64,000 nt of DNA, from NCBI GenBank assembly GCA_030704615.1, contig CM060734.1, positions 50,608,042 to 50,672,041 on the forward strand, given 5' to 3'. Under the pieces are notes generated by a model that was not told the DNA's origin, searched no databases, and saw only the letters and a list, made by a program, of their open reading frames with translations. The position numbers and the translations under genes were made by a program. Source of the DNA: Takakia lepidozioides (Eukaryota > Streptophyta > Takakiopsida > Takakiales > Takakiaceae). Positions within the stretch are counted from its first letter, which is position 1. Each line of letters begins with the position of its first letter. Below are positions 54,506 through 64,000 of this stretch, one piece after another.

Positions 54506-55076
54506 CATCTCCTCTCCTGAGCCTCCTCCGGTTCGGGCACCAGTGATGCTTCCCCAAGGGGGCGCCTGACAGTGCGATTGCACCTCCTCCAAAGCCGAAT
54601 ACTGTACTGCGGGAGGATAAGACCCCTAGCCCGGCTGCTATCACAGCTGAAGCAGGTGGGTGTGCCAAGGCTGGGGCAGCTGTCAATACAATTGAGCTGT
54701 GCAATTGTTTCATCACTCTACTTACAGATAATATCAGGAATGACAATCAAGGTTTGTTTGGCAACTCATTTGAAGCATGGTGTCTGGTGCTAGTTCCTTC
54801 AATTTCAGTATTTGTCTATTAGAGGTAGGAGATGTATATGGGAGTTTTACAAAGGTCACATGGCTCGATGAGCCCTGTAGGGATGAGGACAGTAGCTGAG
54901 TTTGGCCTTGGAATTTGTCTAATGTGAGGCCCGAAAGAAAAACCATTGAGAGGGTATTGAGAAGGCCATCAAAGCGGTAAGTATCAGTCAAACCCTGCTG
55001 GAGCCTCAAAGGCTTGGGATGGTATGCTTGGGACGGTATGTTACACTGGCAGTAGAACAGAGCAGGCAGGGCAGAA
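54506..55076 (+). pseudogene. Partial genomic duplicate of the ELL gene
   Basis: This matches ELL 42030-42840 including intron sequence (the interval after 'atgacaatcaaggtttgttt' and the region around 'gtaagtatcagtcaaaccc'), so it arose by DNA duplication and not by retrotransposition. Deletions include a 9-bp loss near 54568, loss of much of intron 5 with the start of the next exon, and an insertion of 'gagggtatt' near 54953. It cannot encode a working domain. Confidence 0.92.
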
Positions 55077-56400
55077 GTGGTTGGAATCACTCTCCCATGA
55101 AGTGATAAGTTACCACTGTGAAAGGTCAGCAGATATGTGGGCTCGCAGGCTAGTGGAGTGTAACCACTGACTTAAACCACTGGTGCCATGTCATGTCTTT
55201 TACCACTAACCTATCCAAAACCACTAGTAGTTCTTCATCACTTTAAGGCTTGAGTGGTTAAATGTCTTTTATCACTCAAATTGAGTGGTTATTCTGGATT
55301 TTCCTTCGTCCCGTACTCCACCACAAACTATCCAACTATTTCTGGCATACCCAAACTGCCTTCAGTGCCCAAAATCAAACAAATCCTTAAATTTGGATAT
55401 GCCCAATACATGGGGTACCGGCGGAAAAACCTCTTTTGGCCTAAAATATACCCATCCCCCTACTGTCATATGTGGAAATATTGTCAATTTAAATTTGGTC
55501 ATGGACTTCCATGGAACCTTATCCTGCAACTACCTAGAACGTGAAACCTCCAACACTTACTACATCCATCATGATACCACGGTCGATTAGCATGTAATGA
55601 AATAAGTGGCACTACGAGTTCAGGGCAGAGCCACATTTCGACCACCATGAGTTTGGATGTTGGCACTACCACCACGTATACCGTATTGAGAGCCGTCGCC
55701 AGCACACATGCCCTATAGAACCGTGAACGAATATGAAGCAGCCAATGAGTCACTCCTTGTGTTGAACACCGACCGTGGCAATAGCGCACCACGAACCATC
55801 GATCATAACACGGAGCGAGAACGATGGCGCAATCCCACGGATTGCCAAAAGACGGCGGAAGATAAGGGCAAAGCCATTAAACCGATTTGCAATTACCCCG
55901 CACACGCTGCAGAGACATGGCTGCTCCTATGTCATTGTCCCACCACGTTGTGCACCTATCCCGCTCGCCTTTGCCCAAACATACTTGTAGTTATTGGACT
56001 GCGCCTAAACACTACTCTCCCCCCACCGCTCCGTCACATAATTTCATCGTTCACTTTGTCAATTTACGAACTACCATGACAGATACCCGAATAGAGCCAT
56101 CCTAAATAAACACAAAACATGTGCTTCCCTCATCTTTGCAATTAGACAGTAAGGTTGGCGCACTGGCCCCTTAAAATTCATCACAGTAGGCACCAACGAT
56201 GGTATCCACAACATCAGCCTAAACGGCGCTCCACATAACACCTTCAATATCTCCATTACATCTATCCATCAAGGCTTCAGAAATATCCAATGTCTCGCCA
56301 CCATCAGATCCATTATAGCCCTCATCACTAACAAACAAAAACTAGAACAAGTTCACGTATAGGGGTCAGGTTAGAGGTGCTACGACACCTCTATCCTTAC
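55077..56400 (+). other. C-rich segment with coding-like stretches, origin unknown
   Basis: Base composition is shifted to C and A on the plus strand compared with neighbours from about 55300. 55160-55290 has repeated AGTGGT/ACCACT words. Open stretches include 55708-56079 (123 codons) and a frame ending at a TAG at 56358-56360 with a protein-like translation (KFITVGTNDGIHNISLNGAP...). A short hairpin, AGAGGTG-CTACGA-CACCTCT, lies near 56371-56390. I do not recognise any protein. It may be a captured or integrated foreign sequence. Confidence 0.35.
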
Positions 56401-57174
56401 AGGGCCCATGCCTGAAAGGCGGCAGTAGCCGTAAGATAAAGTGGCTCTTAGTTATGTTGGCTCCGGCTGGAGTCTTCTCTCTCTCTTTGTAGCATTATTA
56501 ATTGTGTGTTGATCAAAGAGTTCTACATAGTCGGGTGTTAATTAATTACAATAACAACAAGATCGCATTTTATTGGGCAAATTTAAAGTGATTTACTATG
56601 CGCAATCTATGGAGTCATACCAAATTTGTTGAATGGATTCAACCAATCAATTGAATTATCATACTTATCAACATTGACACTTTGACACAAACTATGACAT
56701 CAATCATGTTACAAATATAATTATAACTCAATTGTATGGAACCCCTTGACAATTAAATGGACCATCACTAGTAATATGTCATCAAGTTTATATAATGATA
56801 ATTATTTTTCAAAAGTCTTGCTACAAAATCCCAATAATCAATAACTTTTGTAGCTCTTCGACTTTGTTTCTAAGTTAAATGATTAAATGTAGTTAAATAT
56901 AATTAAATATAGTTATTTTCAATATTATTTATTACTTAACCTTAATTTAAATTAATTTTGTTGTAGATCAAGTTTGGTCCGGATTTAAGCTAAAAGTCCG
57001 GAATTAGTTAAAATTTAGGCCTTTGGGCCTTCATGTTCTACAACATGATCATGGTTGCGGATCTATACAAACTATGCACAAAGAACCTACATGGGGTCTG
57101 TTTGAGGTTAGGACTAACGAGGTGACCCAAACCCACTTGGTCTCCATCGTTGAGGCCTTGCATCACAAAAAAAT
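56401..57174. other. AT-rich non-coding stretch
   Basis: A (TC)n run near 56478 is followed by AT-rich DNA with recurring 'ttaaatatag' words (56880-56930). No gene was seen. Confidence 0.5.
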
Positions 57175-57567
57175 TTACATCTGGGACCTCTTGGTCGCCG
57201 CCGTCACCATCGTTGAGGGCCCGTTTTCACAAATTTCTGTTTCACATCTTTGGTCCCCATCATTGAGGGCCCATTTTACAAATTTCTGTTTCACATCTAC
57301 ACTTGGCACCACTTGGTCCCCATCGTTGAGGGCCCACTTCACAAAATTTTGTTTCGCAACTATATCTGGCACCACTTGATCATCATCCCTGGTGAGAGCC
57401 TGCTCCACAGTTTGCTTAGAAGGAAATTCATGAGCAGACCGGTCATGATATTGATAGGGTGAACCCTTCAACAAACGCTTTGCAACAATGGCTGTTGTAG
57501 TGGAAGCATCAACATTGCAGACGATACAAGAATATATCACCAAAGTTGTTTGTAACACTACCCGCAC
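57175..57567 (-). CDS. Small ORF with internal tandem repeats, unknown
   Basis: This 130-codon minus-strand frame has a hydrophobic start (MRVVLQTTLVIYSCIVCNVD) and three repeats of about 21 residues of the form DGDQVVPSVDVKQKFVKWALN, the last one frameshifted relative to the first two. The DNA repeat (about 63-66 bp, 'ccatcgttgagggccca') is visible at 57195-57400. It could be a coding minisatellite or simply a repeat that is open by chance. There is no known family. Confidence 0.3.
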   Translation of the reverse strand: MRVVLQTTLVIYSCIVCNVDASTTTAIVAKRLLKGSPYQYHDRSAHEFPSKQTVEQALTRDDDQVVPDIVAKQNFVKWALNDGDQVVPSVDVKQKFVKWALNDGDQRCETEICENGPSTMVTAATKRSQM

Positions 57568-58655
57568 AACTCCAGCCTGTCCCAGTCTGAACTAATATCA
57601 ATTTTCACATATAAATTTTTTGAGTGAAAGAGAATGAATGACTTTGACGTCGAGAAAAGGATTTGGCCAAAGCTAGCGCTTTATGGTATTGCCCTTGTGA
57701 GCAATAAGCATCACTGAAGTGCTGTCCAACGTTTCCATTGGAGGAGGGACTACAGTAGGGGTGAACCTTAAGACCGCAGATGTCAGGTCATTTATACACA
57801 AACCACAACCCAGAATGACAGAAGTTAATGAGGTCAGTTCTAGTCATACAGCTCTTGAACAAATGCAGAAAGAGGTTGAGGAAAGGAGAATGCACCGATG
57901 GCTCCATCATATACAACAGACGTAGGACTTTCTGAGTCCTTTACAGAGTGCTGTGTTGGTACCTCAAGGGAGACTGGTGTAGTTGTCAAAGAAGTCAGCT
58001 GCTGCATGCATGTTACAGAGCAGGCCAAGGTGGATGCTATGACACCAGAGGCGGAGGTAACTGGCATTAAGGTTGATATGGGCCCAAGGGACTTGCAGGA
58101 GTCCACAGCAACTGGGAAAGTAATGGCTGTTTACACGAGAAGGAAAATACTTGATAGTTTGTTGGATAAAACCCTGACAGAATAACATCTTTTTATCTCT
58201 TATGTCTCCCCAATTATTGTTCTGGGTTGTGGAACATCGAATGTAAAATCATCAGCAAGCTGAGATTTAAGCATATTGGACCTGCATCACACTTCGCTAT
58301 GGCAACCCCAGCCAGCACTTCCCTACCAACCCCGGCGCACAGCCCGCACTCAATTGGAGCACAGCCACCTCTCACTGGACCAACAAGCTTCACACTGGGG
58401 CAAATAGCAGAACATGGGGAGATGTGGACCATGACAATACCAATTGATACGAAACCAGAACATCATTTACAGACCGGTCTGCAAATGAAAAATCATGCTT
58501 CTATTGATACCCGACGAATATGAAAATTCTTCACCAGGTTCCTATGCTGCAATTGTCATTGCAAGGCATTAGTTGGAAACTTTTCTGACTGAGTTCATCC
58601 TTGATGAAACTTACAGTTCATGAGCTGATCAGCAGAAAATCTGGATGCTGAGCTC
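57568..58655. other. Spacer downstream of the FEY-like gene
   Basis: Short plus-strand frames at 57719-57925 and 57898-58185 (ending with KVMAVYTRRKILDSLLDK) may be remnants of a retroelement gag/pol, but I cannot assign them. 58200-58650 shows nothing clear. Confidence 0.3.
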
Positions 58656-60780
58656 CTAGTCAACCCTATGTTCAGCAATGGATTGATCACAAACAGCAGC
58701 AGATGCTTCCCACAGTCTACTCGCAAGTTGTCTATCATATGAAAGCTTGGAAGACTTCATAGTGAACCCCTTCGCACCAAAGAAGTACTTGCCTGACACT
58801 TCCTGCTCACATGAAAAATGAAATTAGACCCAGTAATTTCATCCTTTCACATGACTGCATCGCTACTCAAAGCTCTCGGTGCATTGCTACTGACCTCTCA
58901 GTTTTCTCAGGAAATTTTACTTCTCATTGACTTGAGTGCTTAAGAATGATGTTTTGAAGCATGGAATATAAAGCAGCTCTCACAAGACTTGCCTTCAGGT
59001 TGAACGGTGTAAGGATACCCACCCAAGGAGCCAAAGCGGCATCAACAACTGATGCAGCTCCAACTGCTGGTGACTGTAAGACACCGAGCAGCATGAGAAC
59101 CACATTGCTCAGCTTCACAAGCCAAACAGGTACTTCACGCAAAATGTCAGTATTCACTGCCCCTGGATCTGCAGCACTGTTGACAAAAATGCAACATTAA
59201 GCACTCGATCTGTAGGGAAGCAGATCAAGTTGAGGAGTGGGTCTGAGGAGAAGACCGTACACGACTGAGATGTGAGAAGAGTTGTCACTTGAGTGCAGCC
59301 GACGGTGAAGCTCATATGAGAAGAGGAGTAAACACACTGCACAACACCCCACCATCACTCATTTGGAAAACAATACAAAGACAAACACCTTCAGTCCTAT
59401 TGGTCATGTACACCTTCATCCCCCACCCACAGAAGTAGCAACAGAGTTAAGGCACCCTCAGTATGGTGCAGCCTTGCAGCCTCAACCTAAAACACGAGTG
59501 ACAGCACTTCAGGAACAGCAGCCAGAAAGGAGGCAACCTACTTTTGGAGCTCTCATAGATTTGCGCTAGGCTATACGAATTGCCACAAGAGGTTGTCTGC
59601 ATTGTGCCTTTGACCAAGTGTCCTTCATCTATCTGCAAGCTTTGCACTGCATCACAAAGAAGTACCTTAACAGAATCAGACCTCTTCAGCCATTTCTGGC
59701 AAGAACTGCGTCAAAGACTACTACAGAGAACTAGGATCGTAAATGCGAAAACTTGGGAACCAATGAAGAAAATCACTGGATTATGCGTACCACAGCGATG
59801 GGTGAAGGAGACAACATTGACAATACGGGCCCAAGGGGCACTCTTCTGCAGCAATGGCAACAGCTGCTGAGTCAGCAAGTATGGCCCCAAGTAATTGCTC
59901 GCCATCATGCTGCCCCATGAATTCCACATGCACATGTTCATCCAACAATGCAATAGTAACAAACAACTCTGATGAAGCAAATACCGCTTCCACGTAGTTT
60001 AACAGTACATATAGCACACATACATCGCACCTGGCCCAACTTGAGGAAATGGAGAGGAAAATGAACCATAACTGAGGCCAAACAATAGCTTTTGTGCGTG
60101 CTGAGGAATTGACCCAAGCGAAAAGGTGAAAATGACCATTGCCAACAGATTCTGTAAATTCACAGGCAGTAAACACACACCAGGTTTACAAGAATCACAG
60201 AAAGTTGGGGGGGAAGGATGCATGCACACCAATCAAATCCATCGGAGGTCCAGCGCTGGGATGCAGCCAAAATCCCCGCATTGTTGACCAGTAGCTGTAG
60301 GTTACCTGGTGGATTCTCTCCTTCAAACAGCTCTTGAATGGTCTTTGCAAATGTCAGAGTGGACACAATGGAGCACAAATCCAGCTGTAGAGCCTGAAGG
60401 GACACACCCTGATGCAGTGTCTCTATTTCAGCTACCACCTGAAAACAGTTGTAGATGTTGACCACTAGGGAATACTGCCACTACAAATTAAGTGAATATT
60501 CAAGCCTGAAAGTGGCCCACTGCCTATTTTACAGTTCCCCCGTCTAATGAATCCATCTCTCGCTCCCAGTCCTTTGTGGTCCATCAAAATGGTGGGCCAG
60601 GGTAGAAAGAGAGGACCACATGTTGAGAGTAGAGGAAATGAGAAATGAAGACCATACCTCCTTCAAACGCTTAGCAGAGCGACCAGCTGCAATTCTCCCA
60701 AACCCAGAAGCCACATCCCCAAGTCACTTTGCAGACACCATTTGGAACAAACCTGTACTCTGAGGGTAGCAGATGCTGCA
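58656..60780 (-). CDS. FEY: FOREVER YOUNG (FEY)-like short-chain dehydrogenase/reductase, 5' end not found
   Basis: Minus-strand exons are about 60680-60658 (GRSAKRLKE), about 60437-60230 (VVAEIETLHQGVSLQALQLD, then LQLLVNNAGILAASQRWTSD with the SDR NNAG motif), 59909-59791 (MMASNYLGPYLLTQQLLPLL, RIVNVVSFTHR with the SDR Ser region), 59646-59542 (GNSYSLAQIYESSK in the active-site Tyr/Lys position), about 59345-59265 (CLLLFSYELHRRL), about 59183-59023 (DPGAVNTDILREVPVWLVKL, VLQSPAVGAASVVDAALAPW) and 58802-58656 (YFFGAKGFTMKSSKLSYD, stop). Order and wording match plant FEY-type SDRs. The N-terminal Rossmann TGATSG segment was not found upstream, where PPR pseudogene DNA begins, so the gene may be truncated. 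Confidence 0.78.
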
Positions 60781-61082
60781 TTCATATCACTAAAAACAAA
60801 CCTGGAGTAAATTATGTTAGAAAGTTTCACATTCCACCAACTATTCATACTCCGAAACCAAGCCAGGTCACTGAAACGACATCACTATTTAATGCCAAGA
60901 AACTACGAATGTAACGGAAAGTGGGGTTTATGGTTTAGTTCAGTTTGATAGAGGAGTGTTCACGTATCTTCTGACCTTCAATCCCAATGACCGGAAAACC
61001 CAATTCGAAAGTGTCATTCTTACAAGGTATTGATCTGCTAACACTGACACCATGTAGACGAACAGTGAAGTTGTGAACCCAC

Positions 61083-62378
61083 CTAAGATGACATGGAAGC
61101 CTTGCACAGCGAGTGCACATGTATGCCAAATGTGGGTGCATCGAGGATGCGAAGGGAGTGTTCGACGGTATGGCTGAACGAAATGTGGTATCGTGGAACG
61201 CGATGCTTGCAGGGTATGCACAGCAGGGGCGCGGGATGGAGGCTTTGGACACCTATGAGCAAATGATGGGGAAAGGGGTGAAGCCCGACCACATAACGTT
61301 TGTGTGCGTTTGCAGTGCGTGTGCAAGCGTGGCAGCCCTGGAAAAGGGCAAAGAGGTGCATGGTGACATCGCCAAAGCTGGAATTGTACCAGACGTGATT
61401 CTGAACACTGCCCTGATGGACATGTATGCGAAATGTGGGTGCATTGAGGATGCAAAGGGAGTATTTGACAATATGGCTGAACGAAATGTGGTGTCGTGGA
61501 ACGCGATGATCGCAGGATATGCCCAGCATGGTTGTCATAGGGAGGTCCTGCAACAATTTGAAGAAATGCAAAAGAATATGTGTTCTCTCTGCATGCAGCC
61601 ACACTGGCCGACTGAATGAAGGAAGACGCTACTTTGATTCCCTGAGTCAAGATCATGGTGTCACTCCGACAGTAAAGCACTTTGGCTGCATGGTGGACCT
61701 TGGACGTGCGGGACAACTGGATGAGGCAGTAGACCTGATTAATAAAATGCCAATCAATCCAGATGTTGTGGTGTGGAAGGCCTTGCTTGGTGCCTGCAGG
61801 ATCCATGGCATGTGGAGATGGCTGAACGCGCTGCAACATCTATCCTCAAGTGGGATGAACAGGATGCCGCGACTTATGTGTTGCTATCAAACATCTATGC
61901 TGCAGCTGGCAGGTGGGATGATACTGCAAAGGTGAGAAGAATGATGAAGGTCAGAGGGGTCAGAAAGGAGCCAGGTCGCTGCTGCATTGAGGTTGGCAAC
62001 AGGGTGCACACCTTCGTTGTAGATGACAAGTTGCATCCCAGAATTAAGGAAATCCATGGTGAGCTGAGAAGATTGTCTGGGCAGATGAAGGAGGCGGGGT
62101 ATGTGCCTGACACACGCTTTGTATTGCATGATGTGGGGGAGGAGGAAAAGGAATTTTCTCTTTGCCACCACAGTGAGAAGCTGGCCATTGGTTTTGGGCT
62201 GATCAGCACGACCCCTAGGACGCCTCTCCATCTCATCAAGAATCTTTGAGTGTGTGGTGACTGCCACACCTCCACCAAATTCATCTCAAAGATTGTTGGC
62301 CGAGCAATTATTGTACGGGACGCTAACCGCTTTCACCACTTTGAAGATGGGATTTGTTCTTGTGGGGATTACTGGTGA
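61083..62378 (+). pseudogene. PPR-DYW protein pseudogene
   Basis: PLS-type pentatricopeptide repeats are seen (MYAKCGCIEDAKGVFDGMAE, RNVVSWNAMLAGYAQQGRGM, GVKPDHITFVCVCSACASVA and a second round), then the E/E+ region (MPINPDVVVWKALLGACRIH, YVLLSNIYAAAGRWDDTAKV) and a DYW deaminase domain with the zinc/catalytic HxE in HHSEKLAIGFGLI, CGDCH, and a terminal CGDYW stop at 62376-62378. Such proteins act in organelle C-to-U RNA editing. Frameshifts near 61585 and 61810, loss of several residues, and a TGA at 62247-62249 (where the family has Arg before VCGDCH) disable it. No upstream targeting exon was seen. Confidence 0.9.
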
Positions 62379-63142
62379 AAGGATGTTTTCTTGGAAAGAT
62401 GCGAGTGTAGTGCTTCATTCATTGATCTTGTAGCTACTCCAATCATCCACCATTTCCTGAGAGTATTGACCATGATGTACTGTTGAGTCATAGAGGATTG
62501 CTCATAGACGGGTGTTCGGTCATAGGCCAACTTACCCTAGTGTTTTGGATGGAAGGCTAGTGATGAATTGAGAATCCCCAGAGTTCTCGACATTGATCTT
62601 ATAAGGTAAAATTGGGGGGGTCTACCCTTCCCACCACGAGAACTAAACAGGGCCACTCGCCCCATCAGTCCAATGCGACCGCATCATGCCGCTGCAGCGG
62701 AAGAGGAAATGACATGGGCAGCCACACCCGACTCTCACTTAACACATGCTTCATCCCCTCAGTGACTCCCTGTTCATTTGTGCATGATTGCACGAGATAC
62801 CATCGCGTGTAGGCCACGACCCCAAGCACCTGCACTTTGCCATCCCTCACTGAGCTACACCGTGTTCAACGGTGTTAATCTGATCAATGCTTCCCTAGAT
62901 TTCACTGCAGGCAGTCCTCAGGACTCTGTATTCTACCAATCTCTGCCAACAGTGACAATTCACAGTTTGCAGTTGCTGTCTAGATGCTTGTGCTCATTAC
63001 ACCTTAATAGTTGATTGGAATCATGTTCTAAACCAGTCTGTCATGCACTCACAAAGCCGTCATTTCTGAGCTATTTCTACATATTCAGTATTCTGAGATC
63101 TGTCTGAACCTTGCTCACAACTTACAGCGTTCACGCTATACA
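62379..63142. other. Spacer between PPR fragments
   Basis: No gene or motif was recognised. Confidence 0.5.
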
Positions 63143-63179
63143 ATGACAGGTGAACATCGTGTACAAATGTACTGTTTTC

Positions 63180-63503
63180 CACTTCTCATTCTGGGCACTG
63201 TCCTTGCTACTATGTATTGCAAATGGGGGAGCATAAGGGATGCACGCCAAGTGTTTGACATTATGGCAAAACGAGATGTTGTCTCATGGAATGCCATGAT
63301 CACAGGATATACGCAGCATGGGTGTGGTAGGGATGTATGGGCAAATGCAACAGGAAGGGGTGAGATTGGACAAGGTCACAGTCACATCTGTTCTCAATGC
63401 ATGTGCCACCAGCCGGGCAACTCTGGAAAAGGGTCTTCAGCTCATGCAAGATGTGCATTACCTCAAAGTGAACCTTTCGCAACAAGGGAAGCAACCCACA
63501 TAG
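63180..63503 (+). pseudogene. PPR gene fragment
   Basis: The piece reads YCKWGSIRDARQVFDIMAKR, DVVSWNAMITGYTQHGCG and, after a frameshift near 63325, MQQEGVRLDKVTVTSVLNAC and ATLEKGLQLMQDVH. It covers about three repeats with no E or DYW part. It probably belongs to the same dispersed family as 61083-62378 but is not a direct copy of it. Confidence 0.85.
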
Positions 63504-63544
63504 CTTCACACCCCAAACAACCTACCCACATCGGCCTTTCATAG

Positions 63545-64000
63545 TATCACATCCTCCTTCACATCTTCCCCAATAGAGAATTGCCCCAGAGAATCAAAAA
63601 TGAGTCCAGTGGTCATGTTGTTTTCAAGTTGGTGGCTCCTACCTTATAGGGGACCACGCATCGATTAGATTCTCTTGATGTATCTCCCCAGTTAATACCT
63701 ACCTATGAGGACAATACCTAAGTTCTTTTGTTCTTCTGCATTAGTTCCTCGAAAGCCAGTAGTCAGAGATCACAGCAGACGATATCATTAACTACCGCCG
63801 CTCCCGATCCACTGCATCCAGACTCCCGATCAAGAGTGATTCAAACACATGCTTGTCAACTTTGTTGCAGATCAGTAACTTCCAGAAGTTATATATAGTA
63901 GGTGGTGTCACAGCCTAGATTAGCAAAGGTCAGTTATGGGCTTAAGCAAGCCATAAATAATAAAAGTATAAGAAAGGCTTTTAGCAAAGCCATATACAGT
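63545..64000. other. Right end of window
   Basis: No coding or repeat feature was recognised. Confidence 0.4.

Noticed and set aside
57898-58185. Copia polyprotein remnant suggested by VYTRRK
   Set aside because: The motif is too short and no protease, integrase or RT piece lies nearby.
60940-61839. 299-codon minus-strand ORF
   Set aside because: It is antisense to PPR repeats, whose codon pattern often leaves the reverse strand open.
1-64000. CRISPR arrays, bacterial operons or phage genes
   Set aside because: The sequence is eukaryotic nuclear DNA with introns. The tandem arrays seen lack CRISPR-type unique spacers.

Overview
The window is nuclear DNA of a land plant. The intron-containing genes match plant families (PDV2 plastid-division factor, ALG6, FEY-type dehydrogenase, an ELL elongation factor), and there are degraded PPR-DYW genes of the kind abundant in ferns and lycophytes. 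A seedless vascular plant, probably a fern, is my best inference. No single marker proves it.

Positions 1 to about 29,900 are a nest of transposable elements. A decayed LINE runs on the minus strand (ORF2 at 1-2943, ORF1 parts at 4538-4735 and 16407-18088). Two large Ty3/gypsy-type elements have inserted into it on the plus strand: element 1 (4736-16402) and element 2 (18093-29087). Both carry gag, a retropepsin, a complete C5 cytosine DNA methyltransferase domain between protease and reverse transcriptase, RT/RNase H, a DDE-type integrase, and a C-terminal PHD finger. Both lack ordinary LTRs. The 5' end carries only segment B, while the 3' end reads A-nn-B-A, with TGTC...GACA termini and 4-bp target duplications (TGGC, AAGG). 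This is what would result if a two-LTR circle were cut at an internal GACA-nn-TGTC site. A stop codon in a CARYYA readthrough context separates the methyltransferase from RT in both copies. Leaders differ: element 1 holds a receptor-kinase fragment and an unknown ORF, element 2 holds tandem repeat arrays.

Positions 29,900-32,500 are AT-rich and repetitive, with an inverted-repeat element, a fragment of 18S rRNA sequence and a roughly 122-bp tandem array.

The host gene block is: PDV2 (+, 32604-34713); an unidentified, possibly plastid-targeted gene (-, 35793-37204); ELL (+, 37829-48606, 14 exons modelled, one exon tandemly duplicated); ALG6 (+, about 49696-53865, with a LINE fragment in an intron); a DNA-level partial copy of ELL (54506-55076); a C-rich unidentified segment (55300-56400); an FEY-like SDR gene (-, 58656 to about 60780, 5' end not found); and PPR-DYW pseudogenes (61100-62378 and 63180-63503). 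The host genes have no evident shared pathway. The coherent functional unit is the chromatin-equipped retroelement, which combines a DNA-methylation writer and a histone-tail reader.
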